NCBI RefSeq assembly: GCF_024362695.1
Contig: NC_065415.1
Location: 4,133,438-4,197,437, forward strand
Direction of reading: 5' to 3'
DNA length: 64,000 nucleotides
From: Pectinophora gossypiella
Lineage: Eukaryota; Arthropoda; Insecta; Lepidoptera; Gelechiidae
Position numbers and translations under genes: made by a program. The notes under the pieces were generated by a model. The model saw nothing but the letters and a program-made list of their open reading frames with translations, did not search any database and was not told the DNA's origin. Below, piece after piece: positions 22,126 to 32,627 of the stretch; position 1 is the stretch's first letter, and every line of letters starts with the position of its first letter.

Positions 22126-22535
22126 TAAAATAGCGTAAAAATTTATCTCTCCTTCCGAGAAACTGTGAAAGGCATATTTAAAATACAAGGAATAAAAATA
22201 AAATTACTATTCAAAATTCTAGATTAAGTAAATTAAATTAATCTTTTTTGGGGTTATGTATACGTTTTTACAATAAAATACCAGATAATATTTTAAATTT
22301 GTCGGAAAATAAATTTAAAGCTCACGTGAAGCTTACTTTATGTAAAAAAGCTTATTAGGGTGAATTTCAACAAGTCTCATTTTTTTATCATTTCGGTGAG
22401 ATTTTTTATTTTAATACTTTTCTTCACATATTTGACGACAAATAAAACTTTAACCCATTTTGAATTATGTGCGTGAGTGGGCATTAAATACGATCGAAAC
22501 TTACTGAGATATTTAAATTTGAATTTTTATGAGTC

Positions 22536-22650
22536 CACTGAAATGATAAGTACCCACTGAAATGATATAAATGTACACCGAAATGATATAAATGTACACT
22601 GAAATGATAATGAGTCCACTGGAATGAAATTAACCCACCGAAATGATACA
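22536..22650 (+). repeat. Phased motif array in element E
   Basis: CAC(T/C)G(A/G)AATGA(T/A)A begins at 22536, 22555, 22576, 22597, 22617 and 22636. Spacings are 19, 21, 21, 20 and 19, close to two turns of DNA. Sequence between motifs is only partly conserved. Confidence 0.9.
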
Positions 22651-22711
22651 GTCAAGAAAAATTGTGCTGCTTAGCTAGGGTTCCGTACAAAGTGAAGTTC
22701 GATTTATACAT

Positions 22712-22825
22712 AAATAGCCTATATACGTCCCACTGCTGGGCACAGGCCTACTCTCAGTTAACGGGGGGGGGGGGGGGGGGGGTATGGAGCATACTCCATC
22801 ACGCTGCTCCACTGCGGGTTGGAGA
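22712..22825 (-). mobile_element. SINE-A 3' fragment with 13-bp TSD and a G20 run
   Basis: Reverse SINE-A tail (AATAGCCTATATACGTCCCA) to ACTGCGGGTTGGAGA. The repeat TCGATTTATACAT is at 22699-22711 and 22826-22838. Twenty consecutive G at 22763-22782 replace the usual CCGGAGGGGG segment. Confidence 0.92.
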
Positions 22826-22941
22826 TCGATTTATACATTCTTAGATAAATACTTCAATACTTGCTAAATAAAAAATAGTTTAATACTATTTACTAATAGT
22901 AATAGATTGTTGTTCGTTGCATTTAGTTGTTGTCAATATGT

Positions 22942-23294
22942 GGAGCCGTGGTAGCCTAGTTGGTAGAACGCTTGCCTCTCACTTTGAGGTCGCAGGTTCG
23001 AACCCAGCACAGGCCTAAACCAGTGATTGTCGAATTTATTTTCAAATTCATGTTTATATCAGAAATGATTGTCACATGCTCAGCGGTGAAGAAAAACATC
23101 GTCATAAAACCCACATTCCCGAAAATTCCATTTTCGGAGGTATGTGACCTAATGTGCATTGGGCTGGTTTCCCCTTCGTGGGTTGGAAGGTGAGACAGGC
23201 AGTCGCTTCTGTAAAATACTGGACCTGGCAAATCTTCAAGTTAGGTAAGCGGACCCTGTGAAAAATCGGGATAATGCTAGGGGGATGATGCTTA
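22942..23294 (+). mobile_element. SINE-D, complete copy with 12-bp TSD
   Basis: Head GGAGCCGTGGTAGCCTAGTT, B box GGTTCGAACCC, then CACATGCTCAGCGGTGAAG and the GGATAATGCTAGGGGGATGA end. TTGTCAATATGT flanks it at 22930-22941 and 23295-23306. Confidence 0.95.
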
Positions 23295-23344
23295 TTGTCA
23301 ATATGTCTTTTTTGTGGCTATTGTCATTGCTTCTTTATTACTTA

Positions 23345-25113
23345 CCTAAAATTTATTTTAAATAATATAGGTTCACGTAGGACCACAATCTCACCTGATG
23401 GTAAATGACGATGTGGTCTAGGGTGCATCACACTTACCTAGCAAATGCCTATTCACCCTAGTCTTGAAGTCTCCTAGATTATAACGAGTTGGAAGTTATA
23501 TCCATACCCAAGAGCTCGAGATAGTTGGTAATTCACTCCGGAAAGTCCCAGTCAGGAGGAAAGGACTCCGTTTTGCGGTGAACAGACACGCCTGGGTCTT
23601 GGAAGCGTTGAGTCCAACCTACTTGTTGTCACCCCAGTCTGAGACGGACTTAAGGGGCAGTTTCACACGATTCACAAGATCCTCTCTGAGGGCACTATCA
23701 TATCTGGTGCTTACGCGTGCATTGGACATGTATCTCTCCGTCATTGTGCTATCGTCTGCATGCCTAAAGATACCGGGCATAATCAGCAGATCATTGATAG
23801 AAAAAACGTGGCGGAGAGAACAGATCCCTGAGGGACTGCGGCATTAATAGCATGTAGATCAGACAAGCACCCATCAACTACTACCCGAATCAATCTATCC
23901 CTATCTATCCAATTACATAGGCTAGAAGGGATCCTGAATATATCAAGGGACACAACAAGATCCTCGCCTTGATTCTAGATTGCCTCACTCCATAAGCGTG
24001 TAGCATACACAAGAAGAACATCAGTTGACCTATCTCTGAGTAAATTGTTGGCTTCAAGGTACGCCAGGAGGCGGTTGTTCAGGATTCGCTCAAGGTTTCG
24101 GGAATTGTCCTGAACCCAGAGAGAGCAGGTAGAGGCGTGTCAGTAGGAGACTATTCAGGTGCACAGTTCCGCAGTACTATTGCTGGGATGTCATCAGGAC
24201 TACTGACCTTATTCACGTCTAGAGTGCGAAGCATTTTTATACGGCAGAAGTTTGCTTCGACCGATTTGACTAGCGGCTAAAAGGTTTTACTACCAGCTCA
24301 GTCAGTTTGGCATCAATTTGGCCAATATTGTCGAAACGTGCCCTGCGCATTGTCTTCTTGCAAGACTTTGCAGCGGTATTCAGGGATTTTTTCAGAGCCC
24401 GCAGGTTAGGAGCTAACTTCAGCCCACATCCGGTATTCGGATTGATTAGAGCTTCTGCACTAGCATACTCCGCGATGTACCATGAGCGAGCCTTATCGTC
24501 AGATGATATGTCAGAAAATGGGATAGAGTATTCCATTGCCTGACAACTAATATGGCATCTCCGCAGCTCGTCGAGTCTTCTGAAGAAAAGCAAACCTCAC
24601 GCCAAGGATAGGATGCGAAGAAGTGCCGCATCTCATCCCAATCTGCTAGCGTGTGTCACCATATTTGCCTCGATCGTCTGGGGCTAGAATCAGGTGGGGA
24701 ATAGACAGACACATATCTCACCAGACAATGGTCGGATGTCCCCAAGGGGGAAGTCACTGATAGAGATTGATATTGGTCCGGATCAGTTATCAGCAAAAGG
24801 TCCAAGCAGTTGGCGCTATAGTTAGCAACGTTAGGTATCTTTGTAACGCAATTCACCAGATGTGAGAGATTTTGCCACACATGGCAAAAGCCTGCGCCTC
24901 TTTGCCAGCATGGTTGGTCTTCTGGAATGGGAACAACCACTCTTGCTGGTGGGCGTTGGAGTCCCGGAGAAGAACAAGTTGCGCTGAGAGATACCTCCGC
25001 CGTGCCAACTCCACTGTCCTACTGAGGTAGGTGAATAACCTGGTTGTCTCAGAGTTACCGCTGTGCGATCGGTAGACACTGGTGTAAACTATTTTATCCA
25101 GGCCAGTGTCCAC
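23345..25113 (-). mobile_element. LINE-j: Jockey-like endonuclease/RT relic
   Basis: Minus-strand order: TYLSRTVELARRRYLSAQLV (endonuclease region), LGTSDHCLVRYVSV (SDH motif, about 24730), LRALKKSLNTAAKSCKK (linker), DDIPAIVLRNCAPE (RT fingers), a frameshifted PQGS-LS region and an ADDS box near 23730, then a C-terminal RYNLGDFKTRVNRHLLG (about 23470). The RT is shortened by deletions and broken by stops, so it is dead. The N-terminal endonuclease and ORF1 are absent. Jockey placement is by overall resemblance. It lies inside element E. Confidence 0.85.
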
Positions 25114-26162
25114 CAGGATCTAAAGAATGGATAAGTCTGGGTATTCAAGGTTACCGAGAAAAGCAGAAAGAGGAGTTTGATAGGTTATATGACGTTTTCC
25201 AATCACCCAGAATGGTTTTGGAAAACCATGAGATCATCTCGAGAAAAAATAAAATAGCTCCACAGAACTGTTAAAAAGGCCCTTAAAACAATACCTAATT
25301 CGAAACTAAAATTTAACACACGGATCTCTAAAACTTAACGGTTTTATCATTTCAGTGTTACTTATCATTCCCATGGACTGTTATTGGCATTTCAGTCCAC
25401 CGAATCCACCGGAATGATAACACCGAGATGATAAAAAACAGGTTATTTTTGTATAAACTGTGAATTTAAATAACTATCGAAAAATCGACACTTCTCAAAC
25501 AAAACAGTACTTGCAGCCGATTTAACACATCAATATGAAATAAATTGAACTAATCTAACACGAGTTATAATGGCTACCGAAATGATTTTTTACTGATTTT
25601 TTTTTGTCCCCCTATCACCGAAATGATAAATTTCTTTTTTTGGCGGGAAACCATTACACGCTGTGACGGGTATGTTCACGTCTAGCGGTCGAGCCGAACC
25701 AATGCGAGGTGTTGGCAGGTAAGGAGGTGTCATAGACGCAATGTTGACGGAGTTATTCTATCAAAACTTACTGTCCTCTGAAATGATAACTTTTTTTCGG
25801 ACAAAATTTAACTGCCTGTCAAATTTATGAGAAGGAAGGTAAACAGACAGAAATAGTTTTTGTTGTTAGATTATTTAATAATTTAACGAAATTCTATCAA
25901 TTTAAATCCCAATAATAGAAAATAATTGTAGAGCAAGACATTTTATAAGCGATAATGGGTTACGGACAAGCTACCGAAATGATAAAATGACACTTTAAAA
26001 AATTTTTTCAGCGTGTTACAGTTGCTGAAACTGAATAATTTTTTTTGCCAAGGTAGAGGACTACTTACTTTACCCAGAAAAAATATTCAAAATCATTTAG
26101 CAGAACTTTGCACTACCGTTCTCAGCCAAGACAAGTTTTTTTTTCGCTTTTGCAATTCACCC

Positions 26163-26400
26163 ATTATTATAAAGATTAAATGGTAAAAATGTCTGGTATT
26201 GAATGTGTTCCTCTAGTTATTAAATAACTTGTATAATGTACTCTCATTGATTTAAAAGATGTGTTGCTGTTGCAGTTTCTAGTCATTTCTTCTCCTCAGC
26301 CATAACACCTTGCAAAATGACGTTAATTCAAAAATGTTACATTGACCTTCAACAAGTTTATCAATGATAATTACGTTGAATAAATGATTCTGATTTTTGA
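26163..26400 (-). repeat. Repeat X, right half split by element E
   Basis: On the minus strand CAGAATCATTTATTCAACGT...CTCCTCAGCCATAACACC-type sequence matches 16615-16800. The other half is at about 22210-22357. Confidence 0.75.
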
Positions 26401-26444
26401 TTTCTGATTGCTTCTATATAGCAATATGCTTTGATGCATGCATA

Positions 26445-26595
26445 CTTAAACTCACACTCGTAATCGCTAGTGGAGTGGACTGAGCCACAAGCATTTGGAA
26501 AACAACTTGCAGTCGCTTTTTATACGTAGTCCTAAGATGGATATGAAGATTCGTGAGGTGGCGGGTGCTCAGACCATAGCTTATATAATAGTGAA
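26445..26595 (+). mobile_element. SINE-F copy
   Basis: AAACTCACACTCGTAATCGC, ACAACTTGCAGTCGCTTTTT and GTCCTAAGATGGATATGAAG match the copy at 11.0 kb. Confidence 0.65.
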
Positions 26596-26853
26596 TGATG
26601 TTATGATATGTCACAAACAGTCTGTAGGCAAGGTAAGTAAGTAGATTAGACAGCAGGACAGAGATATAGTAATCGCCTAGTGTGAAAGAGACGACAGATA
26701 TGTCACTCTAATCATGTGATTTTTGAAGAATCACATTTCTAGTAATACGCAAGTAAAAATTGGTGGTTTCATTTTTTACCCGGATGTATCAAGTAAAAAA
26801 AAGTATAAAGGTTTTGAATGTGATTTAAAAAAGCGCTTACGTGGTTTTCATTA

Positions 26854-27040
26854 TAAGGCTGCCTGTCCATTGAAGCGGAGCGAGCTTGCGGAGCGGTGAA
26901 ACGGATAAATATTAACCAATAGGATTGCATAAAAACTCCGCTCAGCTGCAGTGGACAGAGATTGGTTAATCCTATTGGTTAATATTTATCCCTTTCACCG
27001 CTCCGCAAGCTCGCTCCGCTTAAATGGACAGGCAGCCTTA
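26854..27040. mobile_element. GC-rich foldback element with TA target
   Basis: The left arm AAGGCTGCCTGTCCATTGAA...CCAATAGGATT and its complement at 26966-27040 pair over about 70 bp with a 30-40 nt centre. A TA sits at each junction. No coding capacity. Confidence 0.85.
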
Positions 27041-27084
27041 GACGACGATAGACTACAGTGTTTTATGAACTCTATTTATTGAAG

Positions 27085-27395
27085 GAAGTCTATTGTTTTC
27101 CGTTCAATTAAAATCGAGTACCTAGTTTCCTAGGTTAAATATAAATTATGAAATTCTGATTACTTGAATTTTAATAAAGTAAAATGTAATAATAAGCGCG
27201 ACATATTGTATTTTTTTTCTATGACGTCACATGTTGCTTTTTCATACAACTTCCATAGTAATTTCGTGTTTTGACGTTTAGTAAAAAGTACCTGATTTTA
27301 TTAGTTGGAAACTAGCCTATTGGGTAGTTTCCTAGGTCAAAGATAAATTATAAAATTAAATTCTGATTAAGTGCTAAATAAAGACAGATCTAAAG
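27085..27395. repeat. Repeat-6 copy
   Basis: Contains GTTTCCTAGGTTAAATATAA, TTTATGACGTCAC-like CTATGACGTCACATGTTGC, TTTTGACGTTTAGTAAAAAG and GATAAATTATAAAATTAAAT. Related copies are at 39.25, 60.2 and 61.3 kb. It reads as a palindromic non-coding element. Confidence 0.65.
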
Positions 27396-28139
27396 GTGAA
27401 AAAAACGTTTTCTTTTTTATATTCAGCTTCGGTTGCCATGGGAATGTCAAATTTTGCACAGGCTTCCCCGAAAATCAGCCCAACACGGTAGCTAGGTGTT
27501 ACTATAGTAACATAATATACATCAATGGTTGCTGTAGCAATTGTTCGTTGTAACAATGGAATATAGCCCGTTTAATAGCTTGCCTTTGAAACAGGTTAAG
27601 TTAAACTGATTGGAAAATGGTCATTTCTATACCATTAAATTGTAATGGTGTAGTTACCTAATCATAAACGTACTCTCCAAAATAAGAGACTATGGGGTTA
27701 AAAAGGTATCATCGATAAATTTATATGTACTTACTTTATACACAAATGTCAAAGTGCAATATATAAATATATATGCTGAATGAGGCCCTTTTATAAAGGA
27801 CACCACCACCATCGTTGACCAGTCCATACACTCAATTATTTGTATTTCTCGTGTAAGTTGTTTTTATTATGTTTTTTAATTGTAAGTTATGTGTTACTCC
27901 GTGTTTTATATTATATATTTGTAGAGGCCGCCATCTTGGATTTTAATTTTATATAGTAGTTTTTTTTAAATTGTTAATCATAAATTTGAATGCTAATTGT
28001 ATTAATTTAATTTATTAGATATGGATATGTTAATCTGCAATAAATGAATTTATATATTTGTTATTTGTTTTATATTTGTTACTGTGGCGTCCCTTTATAA
28101 TAAACGTTTCTTTCTCTCATTCTTTTTCTTTCTTTCAAT
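27396..28139. other. Unassigned DNA
   Basis: No gene. A short repeat-8 match (CAAATGTCAAAGTGCAATAT) is at 27743-27762. Coincident reading frames on both strands at 27371-27556 are unsupported. Confidence 0.45.
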
Positions 28140-28204
28140 ATTCCTTTTTAGATGAATTGCATCAATTTGACCTTTTAGACTCACATTTGGCTGAAACCTG
28201 TCAT
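28140..28204 (+). repeat. Repeat-8 fragment
   Basis: TTTTTAGATGAATTGCATCA then GACCTTTTAGACTC, matching the family at 10.1 kb. Confidence 0.6.
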
Positions 28205-28355
28205 TTTGCGGCGCAGCAATCGCGTCGCGCTCTATTTATATCGACGGCTTTGACCAATAAAGGCAGCGAATGCCATCTGCGCAGATAAACGTTGTACGGA
28301 TATTGGTCGAAGCCGTCGATATAACATAGCGCGCGATGCGATTGCTGTGCCGCGG
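28205..28355. repeat. GC-rich foldback
   Basis: GCGGCGCAGCAATCGCGTCG...ACGGCTTTGACCAATA (28208-28259) is complementary to 28300-28353 with a loop of about 40 nt. Probably a small palindromic MITE. An open frame on each strand runs through it only because it is palindromic. Confidence 0.8.
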
Positions 28356-28690
28356 GGGCTAAAGTGCTTGTGGATTGTCTTGCTCATAAGATAGTTTGCC
28401 ACTCTGCCTATCGCCTCTACAATGCTTGTGTGTGAATATCGAGGGTTGAAAGGCAAATGGGTTTAAGCGACATTTTGTGAACTTTACAGGAGAGCCATTT
28501 AAAGTTTTATTTTTTCGAAAAAAATTCATATAAAAAAAACTACTGAATCAAAAGTGTTCAAAATACTAAGAATGATTTTAAATTAAACGTTGCACAATTC
28601 TGTATTTATTTGGTTCGAAAAACACATCAGTTATGGATTTTAGAAGTCGCTTAATACAAAATGCCCCAATTGAACTAAATTACAGTTGAA

Positions 28691-28882
28691 GGAAAAACGG
28701 TTGATATCCACTAGAGCCAAATATTGGCTAGAAGCAAAATGCTTTAAGAAACCTCTCACTTATTAGTTTGACTAAAGCTAAATGAGTTAAACGACTTCTT
28801 AAAAAAAAGAAGACTAGAGGCAAAGCAGCTTAAACTCCATAAAAGGTTGTATGACAGGGAAGGAAAATATCTTAAGTGACCA
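28691..28882 (+). repeat. Left 43-bp-period array of element Y
   Basis: Five degenerate cores begin at about 28691, 28732, 28776, 28818 and 28861 (steps 41-44). Examples are GGAAAAACGGTTGATATCC, AAGCAAAATGCTTTAAGAAA and AGGCAAAGCAGCTTAAAC. The 20-odd bases between cores do not match each other. Confidence 0.7.
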
Positions 28883-29234
28883 TCCGCTACTAATTTCAAT
28901 TGTATGAAATCCAAATATTAGTAAGATCGGAAATAAAGTCGGTCCTTAAGCCGTTTTTCCTGGGAGAGATTTTATTCGGGCCAGGCATTTACAGATATTT
29001 GTACCTTACAATATTAGGAAATATCATGGCGGATATAATGACTAAATCGATTTCATTAAGAAACAGGATCTAGACTATAATCATAAAGATTGTTACACAT
29101 GCTTAATTCGACTTTTTAAACAAATGGTAAACCGTGTATGATGGCGGATGACAGATGACTGTCACCAACTGAAAGCTTATGAAAAAGTCTTAATATGCTT
29201 ATACTCTGTGCTGAGTTTAATCTCACTATCACAA

Positions 29235-31525
29235 CCTGTTTCCGATTTACTGAAAAATTTAAGACCACGTGCCTGGATGCAAGTTCCAAGCACTGGCTCC
29301 TACTAGATGGTACGCGGTCTTAGGAGAGACTTCAGTGAAGTACTGATTGCTCTCATATTAAGAGGCGGCCAGGGATGGACTGATCAGCGACTTGTTTGAT
29401 CAAAATTTCTGTTACATTTGCGCCTAAGACCTCCACGTCGAGCTGGCCATAAGATACCGTCGAAGTCGCGACAAACAATAACAGAACTCGATCATGCTTT
29501 TAGAACCGAGATACGTCGGACATCGCAGCAGACACATCTGTCGATGAGATAATATAGATGATAATAATATTATTATTATATAGATGGTGTTCCTTTACCG
29601 AGCATTTGCATAGCTGTGCGCTGCTCTACCGAAGTTATTGGTTGGTAAACCAGACCGCAAAACTAAGATTGGTGCAATGGTTCCAACGTAAAAATCAGCT
29701 CGTGGGGCACTACAGGCGGGCTTTTCTGTCACCATATGTCTCAAAAACAAATGCCGGGTGGAATAAGCTTGTGAAATTCAGCTCTATGCTGATTCCTATC
29801 AATCCAGTTCCGGTAGATTTTCGACAGCTTCAAGACTGTTTTCGGCCACAAACTTTGAAGAGAGTTTCAATCTACAACAAGGAAAAGACCCAACGTCTCA
29901 CTGATCAGAAAGACTTACTAGCAGCGCTTTAGGCACATTTTAACGATGTTTTAAATCCCAATAGTAATACCACTGACTTGTTTGTTACAACAAATCGGTC
30001 GAGTTTGTTACAACAAGGTCAGGGGTTTCGCTTAAGATCTAGCGGCACCCCCGACCTTTAAAGAACTTCTTACCGCGCTAAGAAGGATGACGAATACCAA
30101 CACATCAAAAATACCATCTGAACTGTATAATATGCCTACACATTAATAACTGGTTATACAAACTCATCCTGAAGATATGGGAGTCAGCTGCTAGAATGAT
30201 TTTAACCTTCTTCCTCTTTGCGAAGCGATGGCGATCGATATTAAATTTTAGCCTTAACGTTATTCTATCCCGTGATGCAGAAATGGTACTTCCGGAAACC
30301 CAATGATGATTTTGTCCGGACAGAGATATGGGGGTACGGTTTTGTTATTAAACAGATTCAGGCAAAAAGGCTTGAACAACATCGGCCGTTGTTATGTGCT
30401 GCGTGAGGCTTCACGCGGCTTGTGGATTGCTCTAAAGAAAACAGATTGTCCTGAAAAGTTATGACTTATCCTGATACGACAATCTCATGACGACATGATG
30501 ACGACAGTTTGATTTAGAAGTAACTTTTCAGAGCTATTCGTCGTTACCTACGGCGCGAAACAAGGCTATGTCATAACACATGGAGCCATGGTTCCTAGTC
30601 TATTTTCTTTATATATCGCTTCTGTATCACGCATAAGTGGGATGCTCTGTGGAATTGTTATTTATAGCTTAATTAAAATTAAGGCTAAAATGAATAAGAT
30701 CATTTTTGATCTCTCACGTCTCACATCTATGCGTCAGTTAACCAAACTTGCCGAGGAATGGCCGATTCAATTAAGTCACACACCAGAATATTCATAGTTT
30801 TGTGCAAAACCCTTTTAAAATAACCATCCAGAGGATGCTCCGGGGATGTAGCTTCTTCCAATGTTGCTTTAAAGGGCGCTGAGCTGGAGGAAGTTTCAAA
30901 ATTAAAATATTTGGGTTCTCAAATATGAAATGACTCTAAAGTCATCGGAGTAGCCAGCCCGGATAACAGGTGCGGTGGCAGCCTTTGGAAAACTTAAAAT
31001 ATTAGTGTAAAAAGTCTCAGCGGCGTACTTGATACGTAACACTTTAAATGTCTAAGGTCCATTCTTCGCATAAAGCGGCAAGATGGTTTTCCAATAAGAG
31101 AAGTATTACGTCGTTCTCGCATATTCGGAATAGAAGCTCTCATCATAAAACATCACCTAAGATGGTGCGGTCACGTCATGCGAATGGATGACAGAAAGGT
31201 TTTCTATCTCGAGGTGTCTAGATGGAACTGTAAACAAGGTGGACAATACCTGCGGTACAAAGACGTACTCAAGCGCAACCATGTGGCTTTCAACATGACA
31301 ACTGATAGTTGGGATGAGCGTGTCTGAACCTGGAATGGCGCGTGATATAGTCCTCAAAAATCTTAGTCCAAGACGCCAAATACGGAAAACTCAACGGAAA
31401 CCTTCCTACAATTACACGGTAAACTCGGCTGGCCAGCTTGATTGTATGCCATGTGACCAGATCTTCAATTCGAAGTTCGGTTCCGCTAGCCACGTCAAAG
31501 TCTACCACAACAACGACTTGGGATA
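29235..31525 (+). mobile_element. LINE-c: endonuclease/RT relic with C-terminal C2H2 finger
   Basis: Order on the plus strand: SKHWLLLDGTRS (about 29286) and GWTDQRLV (29374), the end of the endonuclease domain; RPQTLKR..then LTDQKDLLAAL.AHFNDVLN (29899), the linker; YGAKQGYV and LFSLY (30548-30610), RT palm; HHLRWCGHVMRMDD (31151) and RYKDVLKRN, the C-terminal domain; DCMPCDQIF..SASHVKVYH (about 31440-31510), a C2H2 finger. The 5' part is lost and there are many stops and frameshifts. This is a known type of non-LTR element. Clade not fixed. Confidence 0.85.
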
Positions 31526-31847
31526 GACACAAATAGAAGTCACCATCAACGGATACGGCTTGGGTGACATGATGACACGCACACTCCCGGTCTTCCCAAT
31601 CGTAATTTTTAGCTGTGTGAACTGCCCAACCAGGACCTGCCCATACTTATTTTGATATGTTGAAGTGATGCGGGCACAAGATTTCATACAAAATTGCGAT
31701 GACTGAAATGTTAACATTATTTCTTTTTTGTTTTGGAAAAACGTTTTAAGTCCTTTCAAAAGAAAATGATAATTGTTTTATACGACAAAAAATTAAAAAA
31801 ATGTAGCATAAATAGCTGAAGTCAAATTCTATGAATATTTTCGGTAA

Positions 31848-32082
31848 AGGCAAAACAGTTCAAGTGCCAATTTTACTTTTAAACTGTCGAAGGCAAAACG
31901 GTTGAAGCGACAATATTTATAAAATCTGGATTAAAACAAAAAGATTTAAGCGCCAAATCTATTTTCGTTTCGTCTAAGGACAAATGATTTAACCGACTTA
32001 TCTATAACAAAACACTGTCAGGGAAAACGCTTTAACAGACTTCGAATCATGAAAATGAAAAGACATAACAGCTTATGTGACC
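31848..32082 (+). repeat. Right 43-bp-period array of element Y
   Basis: Cores start at 31848, 31891, 31934, 31977 and 32020, each exactly 43 apart, with a weaker sixth at about 32061. Examples are AGGCAAAACAGTTCAAGTGC, AGGCAAAACGGTTGAAGCGA and AAACAAAAAGATTTAAGCGC. The other halves differ between units. Confidence 0.85.
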
Positions 32083-32329
32083 GACTCATATCCCGGAATA
32101 CGACTGATATGCCACCCGCCCAGAATTTTGTGCATTTTTTTGTCGGTTAAAACACGGGTTTTTAAAAATGTACCCAAAGTGCTAATTGGTTGAAGCGCCA
32201 AAAAGTAGCTTCGATTGATCTGAAACCAAGATCATTTGACGCGGAAAAAATCGCTGATTCCGAATATATATATAAGTCAATTTCGCCCAAAATGTCGCTT
32301 AAACCCATTTGCCTTTCAACCCTCGATAT
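32035..32329 (-). repeat. Long inverted arm 1
   Basis: The 295-bp segment from AGACTTCGAATCATGAAAAT to CATTTGCCTTTCAACCCTC is complementary, at roughly nine bases in ten, to arm 2 at 32936-33230. It overlaps the end of element Y. Confidence 0.9.
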
Positions 32330-32514
32330 GTATGTATAAATATACATTTTGTGAACGAAAATGGTGATGTTTGGTACATGATACTTAGAGATATATGAAC
32401 CTACGGGATATTTATAATCCCAACTATTACTGATGTGTCATTTTGTACTCCTAATTATGTTGTGACATACATAAGGTTTTGTTGTTAAGTTAGTTTATAA
32501 TAATATCATCATCA

Positions 32515-32566
32515 ATATCTCCCTAGCATTATCCCGTTGTTCACAAGGTCACACAGTACACACACA

Positions 32567-32602
<36 letters not shown>
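32515..32602. repeat. Reversed SINE-D end leading into a (CA)n microsatellite
   Basis: CCCTAGCATTATCCCG and TTCACAAGGTC are the SINE-D terminus in reverse. (CA)n follows at 32557-32602 with one C interruption. Confidence 0.75.
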
Positions 32603-32605
<3 letters not shown>

Positions 32606-32627
32606 TACACTACACTGCTCTATATTA

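Larger units (their letters stand above)
22358..26162. mobile_element. Element E: TIR element with phased CACYGAAATGATAA motifs
   Basis: Left end GGGTGAATTTCAACAAG and right end CTTTTGCAATTCACCC are inverted (GGGTGAATT-CAA core). The flanks CTTATTA and ATTATTA are a possible 7-bp target duplication. Own sequence is roughly 22358-22700, 22839-22930 and 25300-26162. The rest is nested SINE-A, SINE-D and LINE-j. At least 12 copies of CACYGAAATGATAA in both orientations lie in the own sequence, six of them in phase at 22536-22650. No transposase frame remains, so it is probably non-autonomous. The superfamily is not assigned. Confidence 0.65.
28436..32329. mobile_element. Element Y: 3.9-kb block with inverted ends and 43-bp arrays
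   Basis: A 41-nt end ATATCGAGGGTTGAAAGGCA...GGGTTTAAGCGACATTTT (28436-28476) is repeated exactly inverted at 32289-32329. Inside are two arrays of the core AGGCAAAACGGTTTAAGCGA and, between them, LINE-c. No transposase frame is visible. It may be a decayed DNA transposon with subterminal binding sites that received a LINE, or a rearranged mosaic. A third copy of the end lies at 32936. Confidence 0.6.

Noticed and set aside
23578..23847. 89-codon plus-strand frame
   Set aside because: Antisense shadow of the LINE-j reverse transcriptase relic.
28058..28456. Opposed open frames around 28.2 kb
   Set aside because: They result from a GC-rich palindrome that is free of stops on both strands.
31848..32082. 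CRISPR-like array
   Set aside because: The repeat/variable layout is suggestive, but the cores are degenerate, the DNA is eukaryotic and there are no cas genes. Treated as transposon-internal repeats.
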